The notes beneath the pieces are model-generated. The model was not told the DNA's origin. It made no database searches and saw only the letters and a program-made list of their open reading frames with translations. A DNA stretch of 64,000 nt from Bidens hawaiensis (taxonomy: Eukaryota > Streptophyta > Magnoliopsida > Asterales > Asteraceae), in assembly GCA_021521415.1 (NCBI GenBank), contig JAIQDT010003845.1:1-64000 (forward strand). Direction: 5' to 3'. The number at the start of each line of letters is the position of its first letter. The first letter of the stretch is position 1. Position numbers and translations under genes: made by a program. Shown one piece after another: positions 46,400-57,882 of this stretch.

Positions 46400-48224
46400 T
46401 GTAACCCACATTTTATTTTAGAATTCATTTTTTGTGTGATGATTTTAAGTTTTAGCGAGTAAACGAGTTTTAAATGGTGTGTTTAATAGTTTTTTGTGAG
46501 TTTTTGTGTGTTTTGTTAGATGCTTAACTTTAGGGCTCAAAAGAGGAAAGTGTTCATAAATCAGGATATTATTTGCAACTTTTTACATAGAAAAAACACA
46601 TGATGGTACAATAGGGATCAAGTGTTGTTTATGTTAAATATGGGAGTTAATTACGCGTTTAAGGAAAAGAATCATATTATGATGTATAAAACCCAACAGG
46701 GAGACGAGGGTAACCGGAGAGGGAAGACCATGTGGTGAAAGCTTACCGGAGGAGGCACGTCTGGAGAAAGGGAAAAGAACAAGAAAAGAGAGGGGGCGTT
46801 TGGAAATTTTTTAGTATATCGAAACAGAAGGCAAACGGATGTAATGTGCCACTCTTAAAAACATGATCAATTATGTAATACATGTGAATTCCAAGAAGTT
46901 GTAGTCAAAACCGTAAAGATGGCCCTTTTCACATGGACTACTATGTAATTAAAATTTTGAAAACAATAAAATTGAGTGACCAATATACCGTTAAAATGAA
47001 ACTATAAAAGAGTCTTTGGTTATTTTGTTTGCTATGTAATGTAAAAGTATCAATTGGTCTAGAACTAAAAGGGTGTAGTACTTATCTCTTAACCTTAAGA
47101 ACGCAACAGATTTGTTATAATCACACCATGTGTGGTGAATGAAGCCCGTATCAAAGTGTTTTGCGCCATATGGCGACGGTGGCGCTACACGTGTGTAGTG
47201 AATGAAGACCCTCCAATCATTACCCAATTAATGTTTTCTTTTGTTTTTCTTAATTTTAATAAAAAAATATTTGATTGGTTGGAGTTTGTGGAAGAAAACC
47301 TGATTGGTTAAATGAATAACGGGAGGGGCGCTTTGTAGGAAACGCTCCCAATTCAAAACTAGCCCAAGGTGCCCCGAGGGGGAGGGGTGCACAGGCACTT
47401 TGGGCGAGCATAGTGCCAACTACGCACAGCCTCATTTAGCACCAATAACCAAACGTATTAGTTCAAGTGAACGACGAAAAATATTAGCCGTAAATTAGAG
47501 TGATTTCAAATACCTTAAACTAAACCGCGATACAACCTTATCAAAGAAACACGAAATTTAAATGACAATCAACAAACACAACTCTTCCGGCAGATATATA
47601 TTAATCCAGTGTGGGTGAAAATTTCAAAATCAATAAGCTCAAACTCAAAATGTTAATGGGCTCCAAACTAGATTAACATTAAAGCTGGGCTGTGGCTTTC
47701 ACACCAAGCCCAATAATTTTCGCATTATGGGAGAGGTGCACAAATCAGGTTTTTTCTTACAAATCGGTTATGGGTTTGGTAAACAAAGTCAAGAACCAAC
47801 CAAAAAGTCAAGAATCGACTGCAAGTTAATCATAAGTACAACTTTTCACTGAACTAATCAACTTTTATATGGGAATTTAAACTATGTTTCATGTTATATT
47901 TACTTCCCATACGTACGTTATTTGTTACGTTAAAACTGAATTTAATTGACGGGTAAATTTATATCAAGTGCCTAATCACACCACATCAACCAACATAAGC
48001 ACAGGCCACCGGCAATGTGCATAAGGCAACTACAAACCTCGCATATACCACACGTTACATTCTCAAGAAAATTTGAGCAAAAACATGCTAGGTGGGAAGT
48101 AATTATTCATTTGTTTCTAAATAGCTGTTTAGTACACTAACATACAATACAGAAGCTTTGTTGCTCATTGAGCAACATATGGCACAAAAAGGTTCTAAAC
48201 TGTTCTAAGCAGTCGCTAAAAGCA
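46400..48224. other. Intergenic DNA with possible miniature-element remnants
   Basis: 47110-47420 contains GGCGCTACACGTG and GGGAGGGGCGCTTTG phrases, like an old miniature element without clear ends. 47730-47830 starts GAGAGGTGCACAAATC, the left end of the hAT family complete at 48511-49453, but has no right end. No gene. Confidence 0.5.
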
Positions 48225-48510
48225 TTAGTAACCAACATTTGCAGTTTGAACAACCATGTTCAAAATAGTCACTAAAAACACATTACGAAGCATTACCTTT
48301 ATGTCACACGCATCAAGGGGGTCGTGTCGGGCGTTAACTATACAAGTAGCTTTGTTGCAGATAAAGAGGGTGATCTAAAACCAGAAGAAGCAATAACATG
48401 CAGGTGTAGAGTGCAGAGTAGTCTAGTCCCGGTCTAATCTTTACCTTTATGGGTGTGTCGGGTCTTAACTACATAAAGCTTTGATGCAGGTAAATAGTGA
48501 TGCCACTAAG

Positions 48511-49453
48511 TAGAGGTGCACAAATCGGGTTCAAATGGAAAACCCGAACCGGTTCCAAACCGGTTTTTTCACACCGGGTTGTAAAATGGCACCGGTTCCA
48601 ATCAAGAACCGGTTCGGTTCCCGACCCGATGCCCAGATATGCGAACTTTTAAGAACTGGGTAGGGTATGAACCGGAACCGGTTTTTACGTAAAAACCGGT
48701 TCCACCGGTTTTTTTTGAAATTTAAATATTAGAGCCGTTAGGAACCGGTTCCAACGGCTATATAGCCGTTTTTGACCGTTGGAACCGGTTTTTTAACTAT
48801 AAATAGGTTATTTTCTTACCATAAATAGCAAGGTTTGTTTGTTTACTTGTTAAACCACTTCCAAAACTATAAAACACACTCCAAACCACAATTAACCTTA
48901 AACCGACAACAAATGGCAACCAATGATGACGTTGTTATGGTGATCGAAACAACAAGATGCCCCGATGTTTGGGTTCATTACGATTTGTGTCTCATGACCG
49001 ACTCACATGAGTTGGCACGTTGCAAATATTGCTCGAAGTTTCTTAAAGCAGGGTCCAACTCGACATTACGAAAACATACGAATAAGTATTGTCGAGAGAA
49101 CCGGTTCCAACGGCTATATTACCGTTGGAACCGGTTCCAACGGCTAATTGGTGTCTAAAAAACCGGTTCCAACGGCTATATTACCGTTGGAACCGGTTCC
49201 AACGGCTAGTTTAACTTTTGTTTGACCCTTCAAAAAAAACCCGTCGGAACCGGTTTTCCGGGTACGAACCGAACCGGTTCCAATTAAGAACCGGGTTGGA
49301 ACTGGTACTGACATACAAATAGGAGAACCGGGTACGATTTTCGGGTACAAAAATACCCAAACCGGGTATTGTTCCAACCGGGTTGGAACTGGAACCGGTT
49401 CCGGTTCGGTTCCACCAGTTAGGTTCCGGAACCGGTTTTTTTGTGCACCTCTA
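48511..49453 (+). mobile_element. hAT transposon, non-autonomous, with a BED-finger relic
   Basis: 943 bp with inverted ends TAGAGGTGCACAAA and TTTGTGCACCTCTA. A perfect 8-bp target duplication, CCACTAAG, lies at 48503-48510 and 49454-49461. The sub-ends are packed with AACCGGTTCC repeats in both orientations. The middle keeps the start of a transposase gene. The intact flanks and duplication suggest a fairly recent insertion. Confidence 0.96.
48913..49158 (+). pseudogene. hAT transposase N-terminal fragment (BED zinc finger)
   Basis: 81 codons from ATG 48913 to TAA 49156-49158. Residues 20-64 look like a BED-type zinc finger: VWVHYD, then CKYC, then RKHTNKYC about 18 residues on. BED fingers bind the ends of hAT transposons. 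The coding then runs into the element's AACCGGTTCC repeats and stops, so the catalytic domain is missing. It is probably non-functional, although a small finger protein able to bind element ends cannot be excluded. Confidence 0.8.
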
Positions 49454-50129
49454 CCACTAAGTAATGATATCGAAAGTAGTCCCTAAAATCCCGATTTGCA
49501 GTTTTGTAACCAAAATTTGCAGTTTGAAAAGCCGCTCATAGTAGTCACAAAATAACACAAGAGGTTGTGCCGGGTCTTAACTACAAGAAGCTTTGTTGCA
49601 GATAAAAAGAAGTGGTGTCGCAAAAAAGTTGTCGTTCAAAGTAGTCACTAACAACCAGAAGCAACAACATGCAGGTGTGACGTGCAGAGACGCTAAACCA
49701 TACGAAGTTTCTTAACCGTTCAATGTAGTCACTAAAAACAACGAGAAGCGGTGTAGCGCAGAACGTAGAAGACGACGAAAGGCCGTTCCTCAAAACACCA
49801 AAAAAAATGTAGAAAATATGTTTAGAAGCCAAATAACATGTATTAAGGAATAACATATTATGATATATCCATAAAAAGCATTCGAATTAAAGTATGAAAA
49901 AGACCTCTAGGATGGTTTCAGCTAGCTGCATGCATTAACGACGAAGTAAAGATGAAGCGGTCCCACACCAAATGCCAAGTCCAACACACGAAAATGTCAT
50001 ATTATGATATACCGACATAAACAAAACAGACTGCAGTATGTTCACAAACCATAAACGAAAACCATTGATGCAGATCTACCCTGCTACATTCAGTAATGTC
50101 CATTCGTTCCTGCTCTGCTCATCTCCATC

Positions 50130-52870
50130 TTAGACACTGTAAACAAAAACATCTATTAAGTATTAAAAAGCAAGATCATGCAATTTGCGGTTTTAATTTT
50201 ATTAATTTGTAACAAACTGATCTTATAGGTTTCGGTTGGGTTAAGCGAGAAAACATTTTACGTACATATATTACCACGCTTATTTAAGCATATATCATAT
50301 AAAAATATTCAGTATGATATTAAATAAAATCTTTATAATCCAAAATCTTTATAAAAATATTACGAACATACACTGAGTCACTGACATTTATACAAACAGT
50401 TTTACATTCATGAATATAAAGAAGTCAGACATACCCATTAGCATACGGGGAATCACGTCTGGCACGGCGATATGGGGGCGATCGGCTGTAGCTGCGGCCT
50501 CTGCGAGGTGATATGCTACGTCTAGGTGGCGGAGACCTACCACGAGGACTGTAACTGCTGCAGAAACATACATGTTAAAAATCACAAAGCAAAACGTCAA
50601 TAAAAGATAATATCACGTTTCAATTTAGCTTTTAAAATGCTAATAAACCAAATAAGAGCATTTCAAAAGCGTGATAATATCCTTCCATTTCTGAATTTAT
50701 AACACAAATATTCTTGTCTTACCGACGTCCGTAGCTTGGACTCCTTCGTCGCCTAGGGCTTGGGCTACGGCGACGGCCACCTCCATACCCACCACGTGAA
50801 CCGCCACGGTTGCGGCACTCACGAGCAAAGTGACCAGCCTCACCACACTGATAACATTTCAGATCATCACCGCCACCACGGCCGCCACGATCACCACCAC
50901 GTCCTCCACGACCACCACCTTCACCTTTTGAGTTGTGGGAAAGCTCTACACGCCACCCGTTTTTCCCTAAACATATCAAATTATCAATGACTCACATGTT
51001 AAACAAGAGATGGTAAACACGTGGTATAATGATAAACCAATGTTTTCGAATAAAATACAAGAACATAATTGATGCAATAAAAAGTGGAACCACAATAATG
51101 ACACAAAATAATATGATCCAATATGATGACCGTACACTAGTACTTCCACATACACAATGAACATACCATCCAATGCCCTGATAGCATCCAGAGCGTCCCT
51201 GCGATCGTCAAACTCAACAAACGCATAACCAGGTGGCCTTCTAGCAACCCACACGCTGCATTAATTTCAGTTATAATTAAAGGCTATCATCTTTATACAA
51301 AAACTTATTTACTCACAATCCAAATCATCTTAAAATATTAACAAAGACCTTCAAAGCATTGTCTAGAAATTTGAGAGCAAAGAAAAACCTTAAAAATTAA
51401 CCAAAAATTACAAAACTATGTTAAATATACAAACTTTATTAAGCGTTCGCTTCATGTTGACTTTGTTATTTTCTGGTAAAACCTGATTGTTGCAAAGTTT
51501 ATGTGTTATACAACATATTTTTACTGGAAGAGAATAACTTTCACATGACGACAACATTGGGTAGAACTTTGTATATTTAACGTTCTCAATATGAATTTTG
51601 CAATCTTTAGGTATCATACAACTTAATTATCAATTTTTTTTAATAATAAACATAAATTTAACTTAAAATCTAAAGCTATTAAAGTCGTTGACAAATGTTT
51701 ACGGCATAGCTAGATCCGCACAAATCCTATTATAAAATCTACCTTGCCCAATTCGTAACATTACCATTTTAAATAATTAGAATCAAGTAAAACATAATAA
51801 AATAATCAAATTAAACATACTTCCTTAAAACCAGAAGATTACAAAATTCATAATGTCAAATATAAAAAGTTTTACCCAACATTCTATTTATGTAAAAGTT
51901 ATTATCTTCCTAATTTAAACTTATTGTTGAAAACTCTACGTAGCATACAACATAATTATCAATACCTTTTCTATAAAAACATAAATTTCACATAAAATCT
52001 AAAGCTATTAAGACTGATGACAATTGTTCACGGCATGACTTGATCCGTACAAATCCGCTTACATAACCTCCCTTGCCTAATTCGTTTCTTTATATTTTAA
52101 AAAACAAATATAGAATCTACCAAAATATAGTTGAATTAAACATACTTCCTTAAAAAAACCGTATACGCGAAATCAACCAAAAAAACCTACGAAGACTGGC
52201 GACAAATGTTTAAGATCTAACATGATCCGTACAAATCCTCGTAACATAATCCACCTAGCCTAATTCATTTAATTAACCTAAATATGTTCTTAATTGTATA
52301 TATGCTTTGTTATATTCAAAATTAAATTAAAACTAATATATAAATATAATTATAAGTATACTATAACTAATTTATTAAATAATTAATAGTAAACGATCCA
52401 AGCTTGAGCTTTAAAAAACTATACTCACGAACCGAGCTCGAGCTTTATAAATAGGCTCGACTCGTGTGTACCCCTACATAGTGACAAATGTTAAAAGCAT
52501 AACATGATCCATACAAATCCTGTTAACATAATCTACCTATACAAAAAAATTTAATTAACCTATATATGTTCTTAAGTGTACCATAACTAATTATTTAATA
52601 GTAAACGAACCGAGCTCGAGGCTAAGCTCGTTTGCACCCCTACGTAGTGCCGAATGTATAAGCATGATCCGTACAAATCCTCTTAACATAATAATCGTAG
52701 CTTAATCCGCAATTAGTAACATTATCTATTTAAAAACTCAAATTCAAGCAAATAATAATCAAACAGTCGAATTAAACATACTTCCGTAGCACGCCGTATA
52801 CGCGAAACTCATCTTCAAGCTCTCGCTCAGATACTCGCGGATCCAGATTCCCAACGTACACACGAGACAT
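50130..52870 (-). CDS. RSZ22: SR splicing factor, RSZ21/22 type (five coding exons)
   Basis: A nuclear SR protein that binds pre-mRNA and steers splice-site choice. Coding exons on the minus strand: 52870-52782, 51255-51167, 50966-50723, 50557-50435 and 50136-50130. Junctions are GT-AG and frames join, giving 183 residues. RRM: RNP2 VYVGNL in exon 1, RNP1 [11 protein letters not shown] in exon 2. Then RVELSHN, a Gly/Arg/Asp-rich stretch, one CX2CX4HX4C knuckle ([14 protein letters not shown]) and an RS/SP-rich tail ending SPYANGV. One knuckle separates it from RS2Z proteins, which have two. The last exon encodes only one residue plus the stop. RSZ21 and RSZ22 are hard to tell apart by eye, so the symbol is the type name. 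Confidence 0.93.
51256..52781 (-). repeat. RSZ intron 1, expanded by tandem duplications
   Basis: The phrase GACAAATGTT...CATGATCCGTACAAATCC...AACATAATC recurs (plus strand) near 51690, 52020, 52200, 52485 and 52640. A second phrase, AATTAAACATACTTCC, occurs at the true exon 1 donor (52771-52786) and again at 52134-52149 and 51809-51824. The 52134 copy also keeps CCGTATACGCGAAA of exon 1. Near 52435-52480 and 52615-52642 the duplicated unit ends in a hAT-type TACCCCTA/CACCCCTA end, so the duplication followed an element insertion. Confidence 0.8.
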
Positions 52871-52880
52871 CGTCTTTCAC

Positions 52881-53029
52881 CTACCATAATAATAATAATA
52901 ATATCATCATCAAATTAAATCAAGCAAAATCGACTAGGTGTTTATAAAAAGCAAAATTAAGCACAAATTGCTTCAAATAATCGGTATATAACATCGATTA
53001 TTTGTATAGATCAGGTGGATTATGATTAC
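52881..53029 (-). other. Probable 5' UTR intron of the RSZ gene
   Basis: On the minus strand AAG|GTAATC (donor at 53029) and TAG|GTGAAAG (acceptor at 52881-52882) bound 149 AT-rich bases just upstream of the ATG. Introns in this position are common in plant SR genes, but nothing here proves use. Confidence 0.45.
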
Positions 53030-53096
53030 CTTGATGACGTAATTGAACGATTTACGGTTCAATTGAGTGGATTTGGTAACCGATTGTGTTGAACGC

Positions 53097-53172
53097 TAAA
53101 ACCCTAATCGACTGGAAATTGGGGGAAATGAAATTGTGAATGTGGATGTTATTGAGAGATATATATTTATTT
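53097..53172 (-). promoter_or_regulatory. RSZ core promoter region: telo-box and TATA-like element
   Basis: A plus-strand AAACCCTAA (53098-53106) is a telo-box, frequent near the start of genes for translation and RNA processing. A minus-strand TATATATCTC-type TATA element lies at 53155-53168, suggesting a start near 53125-53135. hAT insertions begin about 100 bp further upstream. Confidence 0.45.
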
Positions 53173-53267
53173 AAGCTCGTAATAATGGGCTTTTAGTTTG
53201 GGCTTTTGTTATAGAGTTGTTGGACCGGTCCGAATCAATTCGGTTCGGTTTAGAAACCAGTTTGGTA

Positions 53268-53609
53268 TAGAGGTGCACACAAAAACCGGTTAACGGTTTG
53301 TACCCATTTTGTAACAGGTTACTAACCGGTCCAATCCTAACCGGTTACTAACTGATTTTAACCGTCGGTTAGTAACCGGTTTATATTATTGATTTCAAAA
53401 CCGGTTATTAACCGGTTAACCGATTATTATTATTAGTATTATTATTATTTTATTAAAAATCGGGTTTTTCCGGTTATTAACCAGTCTGGTCTAACTGGTC
53501 AAAACCGGTTACTACCCTACCCAAAAAACCGGTCTAACAGGTTAATTCTCGCCAAAAGAAATCGGTTTGTATATTGACTGTTAAAGGTTAACCGATTTGT
53601 GCACGTCTA
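53268..53609. mobile_element. hAT-type miniature element upstream of the RSZ gene
   Basis: 342 bp; ends TAGAGGTGCACACAAA and TTTGTGCACGTCTA belong to the family of 48511-49453. Flanks GTTTGGTA (53260-53267) and GTTTGGTG (53610-53617) match at seven of eight positions. The interior is rich in AACCGGTTA repeats. Confidence 0.9.
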
Positions 53610-53617
53610 GTTTGGTG

Positions 53618-54195
53618 GTTCGTAAGGGGAACTAATGATATAACTGGTGGGTTGGGTCAGTTTGAAACCCAGTTTGGTTGAAACCGTTTTTTTTTTCAAA
53701 CTGGTTCGGGTAGGTTCGCGATGAACTGGTTCCAAACCGATTCTTTTGTACATCTATGGACTTACATAGAGAGGTGTGAATTGTAATAGGACGAAACTGG
53801 TTGGTAAATGGTATTGGAGAAACTGGTTGATTTTAATAGATTATGAATCGGTTACTAACGTAAAAATATGAGTTTCGTCTAATAAAATGTTTTGTATTAA
53901 TCTGTTTTTCCGTTTATTTCTTTTTTAGTTTAGTAAAGTGAGTTTATTATACACTTTAGTACTTAACTATTATTTTATTTTTTTTAATAAAACCGGTTAG
54001 TTTAAGTTTTAACAGCCTGACAGGTATAGGTTAACCGGTTAGGTTAATAACGGAAACCATTTAGTCATGTTGGGGATTTTTACTCAAAAACCGGTTACTA
54101 ATTGTAATCGTTTTCCAAGCGTTTGATCAATGAGCGGTTACGGTTAATAACCGATATATGAATAACTGGTTAACCGGTATTTGCCACTCTAGTTT
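53618..54195. mobile_element. Further AACCGGTT-rich hAT-type remnants
   Basis: At least one more element is likely. 53660-53757 ends GATTCTTTTGTACATCTA. 53765-54195 runs from TAGAGAGGTGTGAATTG to ACCGGTATTTGCCACTCTA with inverted subterminal repeats. The ends match less well and I see no clean target duplications. The 342-bp element is nested in this material. Confidence 0.5.
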
Positions 54196-55108
54196 CACAT
54201 GCTAATATAACTAATTAATATCATTGTTATTTTATTATTATTATTATTATTGTTTTTTATTAATGTGAGGAGATATCTTAAGCCCATGATAAGCCATGAG
54301 AGGGCATTTGTTTTGGGCTGTAATGTGTGCTTCTCTTATGAAATGATCAATTATTCCGGCCCAACTGAATAATTTGGGTTTTTATTCTTTTACTAAATAT
54401 AACTTATCATTAATTCATTATACATGTATTAAAAAGCAAGCGGCAGTTAACTCACATAAAGTTCCTATTCATTAAATAGTAAATATATTAATCACTTACT
54501 TATTGACATCTCACTTACTTTTTTTATTTCTATAACTAACTTTTGATTTTAAATATTTTAGTTATACATATTTTAATATACTATGTTTTCTTAATTTTCA
54601 AATATACGAATGCTCATTTTTATTTACGGTTCAGCATAAGCTTCGTTCAAAACCGATGTGTAGGTCAAATATTATGTATTTTAACTTTTTTCGCAACTTA
54701 ATGTTACTCTAAAATTGAATACAAACGACAATGTTTCCACGCATGCTTCGATATAAATTTGATTCAATATCGAGCTCATACAATGCATGACCAAAACATG
54801 TGTGTCAAATATAACATATTTTTGTTTTCTCCACGACATTATAGTTTTTGATAAAGATAATCATATTTCTACATATGTTTCGTTGTAAAAAATAATTATT
54901 AAATTCAAGTCACTATAACGTGTGGACAAACTTTATTAAATTTATGTTTTATCAACGTCCTCGTTGCAAATCACATACCATTGTCTTTCAACGTCGCAAC
55001 GCCCGAGATCATTTACTCGTTGTTTATTTATATGTTTATTTATTTATTACTAATTGCTTTGCAATATATGAGTTTTACATTTCTACTAACTACTATGAGA
55101 AAGTCCTC
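54196..55108. other. AT-rich intergenic DNA, no gene seen
   Basis: Non-coding on both strands. Short ATT repeat near 54230-54252. Confidence 0.6.
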
Positions 55109-55111
55109 TAA

Positions 55112-55521
55112 GGGTGTGTTTGGGATTCCTTATTTTTCTCTCCTTATAACTTATGAAGATTGAATAAGTCTATGTTTATAGAGTGTTTGGGAACACATAA
55201 GGACTTTTAGGTTTCTCTTTATCATCAAGGCTAAAAAATGGGTTTTCAATAAGCTAGGATTTGGTAACTTATCTTCTTATAGGCTTAGAATACCCATTCT
55301 ACCATTCCTTTCCACCCAAACACTTTAAAAACAACTTATTTATTTATACAAAAATGTCCTTTTGGTCATTTACATCAATAAGTTAAACAAAACACTTTTT
55401 AAAAAACAACTTATTGACTTATGTTAATCTAAACATTTTTTTAAAAACTCCTTATTAGAAAACCATAAGTCCTTTCACTTATTACAAAAAGGCCTTCTCG
55501 ACTTAAATAAGGAATTCACCC
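55112..55521. mobile_element. Tourist-type MITE, GGGTGTGTTTGG family
   Basis: 410 bp; ends GGGTGTGTTTGGGATTCC and GGAATTCACCC are inverted with a gap. Both flanks are TAA (55109-55111, 55522-55524). The interior has AATAAG/CTTATT repeats in both directions. The same family supplies the outer element at 59454-59863. Confidence 0.85.
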
Positions 55522-55597
55522 TAAATGGCCTTTTGACTATTCATTTCCTCAATTTGTCCATTAGGCCTTTTACTTTCAAATATGTCCCGGCAACACA

Positions 55598-56264
55598 CAG
55601 GGGCGGATCCAGTGTTCGGTTAGGGGGAGCGTTTGCACCCACTCAAGTCCATAGTTTTCATTATAAATTTGTAATATACTAGGTCCAAGGACCCAAGTGA
55701 CCAATCCAAAAAAAAAAATTAGTGACCCGTCAAAAAAAGAAGTACCCCAAACTTAACTTTTTATATTTTAAGTAAAAAATTTTAAGCTCAAATTTAATTT
55801 TGTTATTATGAACAATAACAATTAAGCCCATATTAGTTAATTGTCAACCACTTTAATTAAAATTTTGAAATTTATTGAAGACGAACAGATTAGGGTGATG
55901 GCGGCTTCACATGTGGCATCTCAAGTTAGATTTATTTTGTAAATTGTGATTTCTAATTCTTGATTTTATTCTAATTCTTTTGTATTTGAATTTTGTAACT
56001 GCAAGTCCAGTAACCAGTTTCGATCTTCTATTAAAAAAAAATAATGCCCTTTCTTCAAATTCAAAAGGCATGTGAACTTTGTTGTCTTATGGTGAATGGT
56101 TATTTGGTTTACCTTTGTATACGTATTTTGTTTAATGTAAATTTTTTACCCGACCCGTTTCGGTTTGACCCGACCCATTTTGACTTGTTTTAGTTTTGAA
56201 TTGACGAGTTCTAGGTTGAACTTTTTTTTGCACCCACTAGCTAAATTTTCTGGATCCGCCACTG
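55598..56264. mobile_element. hAT-type element, CAGGGGCGGATCCAG ends
   Basis: 667 bp; ends CAGGGGCGGATCCAG and CTGGATCCGCCACTG are inverted with one mismatch. Flanks GCAACACA (55590-55597) and ACAACACA (56265-56272) match at seven of eight positions. No transposase is seen. Confidence 0.85.
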
Positions 56265-57341
56265 ACAACACAAGTGGCAGCATTGGTGTTAGGCAGTTGG
56301 ACGATGGTATCTCAAACCAACTAACCATGTGTTCTTCCTTTTACCTGCTTGGTTGGTCCTAACAATGTTATGGCGTCAAATTTATACCATCAAATCAATT
56401 ATGACATAGATATAAGACCGTCAAGTCTACAGATGACACTGGCGACCCAAACACCGTAAGTGCTTCTGGAATATACACAAATTCGGTTATTTCCACCCAT
56501 GTTTTGACACATGGCGAAATGCAATTTGCTTAGAATACAGTAATTTGTTCGTAACCATATGCATCACTCGTGATAAAGGATTCATTATCTGGGCGGGACA
56601 TTTTAGGAATTTTTCTTGTAATCAAATAATTGATAATATTGTCATTTGTTAATTTTAGTGTTTAGTAAATGAATATCAAAAAGGGTAGTTGAATTATATG
56701 GAAAAAAGAAATGCCACGTAGATATATTAAGATTTGCTAGATATACCCAAATCTTTCTAGAGATAAGAATGCATTTTTGTATTTTATATATTTAGTTTAA
56801 AATATCTTTTTATAAGAAATGAAAACTATTAATAATTGTCAAAAGTGTCGGCTTCGATAATTCGATTATTCTAAAGCGTATCATAATCTATCATAGGATA
56901 GGGCCCTTAAAGATCTTCTGAATGCTACATGTACTAATTACTATTTCAAATGTTTAAAATTCATAATAATAATAATAGATTAGACATGTAGATCATTTTT
57001 TCGTGTAAATTTAAAGGGTCATGCAAGGGACACCACCTATACAAGGCCTGTATAGGGGCCTATACGCCCTAGCCCCATATGGGACGTATTTATGGGTTTT
57101 TTTTAGGAAATAAGGGGTGGTGTTTATAGAAAACCCCAATTTAAAATGTAAAATACAATTAAATGAAAGAATATGAAGCTAAATGGGTTGAGAAAAATGA
57201 AAATGTACAAAAAAAATAACATGTAAATTGATAAGGTAAACCTTGTAAAGAAGATAAGGTGAGATGAAGAAACTCGAATGACATTCAACCGAGCCACTAA
57301 TTAAGCATGTGAATTCAACGTCTCTTTTGATGTGTTGTCAA
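56265..57341. other. Intergenic DNA, no gene seen
   Basis: Contains a short inverted pair (57038-57062, CTATACAAGGCCTGTATAGG) and otherwise AT-rich sequence. Confidence 0.5.
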
Positions 57342-57562
57342 CAGACCCGACCTTGACTCCTTAGAGAGCTTGGCTAGCATCTAGGGCACGTTTCCGTCAG
57401 GGATACTAAAATTTAAAAAGAGATGAAAAAAATATATAATTATTCATAAAATACAAATATAAACAAAATCATTTGAGTTATTGTCCATCTTTTGTGAAAA
57501 AAAGTTATATAAGTCCCACTTTTCATACACATTTTGGGTTCGAAATTTTAGAGGCGGCCCTG
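57342..57562. mobile_element. hAT-type miniature element
   Basis: 221 bp from CAGACCCGACCTTGA to GAGGCGGCCCTG. Flanks GTTGTCAA (57334-57341) and ATTGTCAG (57563-57570) agree at six of eight positions. The left-end relative is at 25613. Confidence 0.65.
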
Positions 57563-57718
57563 ATTGTCAGTAACGTTTTGTGTGACTTAATGATTGTGAA
57601 TAGAAGGTCTCATTGTTATTCGGAAGTGTTAATCCTTTTGACTGAGTGTTGCGGTTTTGATCAAAACTAAACTATACTACGTTATTCCTCGTTAAAAAGT
57701 TTCTTTATTATATATATC

Positions 57719-57882
57719 AAGGTTACTAGTTATTCAAATATATGTCCATATAGCATCTTATGAAGTTCTGAAAATAATATAAATATAAATATTGTTGAAC
57801 AAGGTTACTATTTATTCAAATATATATATATGTACCATATAGCATCTTATAAAGTTCTGAAAAATAATATGATTATTGTTGA
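57719..57882 (+). repeat. ~82-bp tandem duplication
   Basis: The segment starting AAGGTTACTA at 57719 is repeated from 57801, with TATAGCATCTTAT and AAGTTCTGAAAATAATAT in both copies and small length differences in a TA run. Confidence 0.85.

Larger units (their letters stand above)
48225..49780. repeat. Degenerate repeat region, interrupted by a hAT element
   Basis: The phrase GTGTCGGGTCTTAACTAC...AAGCTTTGTTGCAGATAAA occurs at 48324-48365, 48455-48494 and 49567-49606. TAGTCACTAAAAACA-like and ACATGCAGGTGTGA-like phrases recur between them. No coding capacity in any frame. It lies 350-1900 bases downstream of the splicing-factor stop codon and could be a decayed element or an untranslated RNA. 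Confidence 0.6.

Noticed and set aside
50760..50990. His-rich plus-strand frame
   Set aside because: It is the antisense shadow of the Gly/Arg-rich exon 3 of the RSZ gene.
53200..53760. An outer hAT element enclosing 53268-53609
   Set aside because: TAGAGTTGTTGG near 53212 and GTACATCTA near 53757 could be its ends, but the flanking 8-bp sequences do not match, so I list only remnants.
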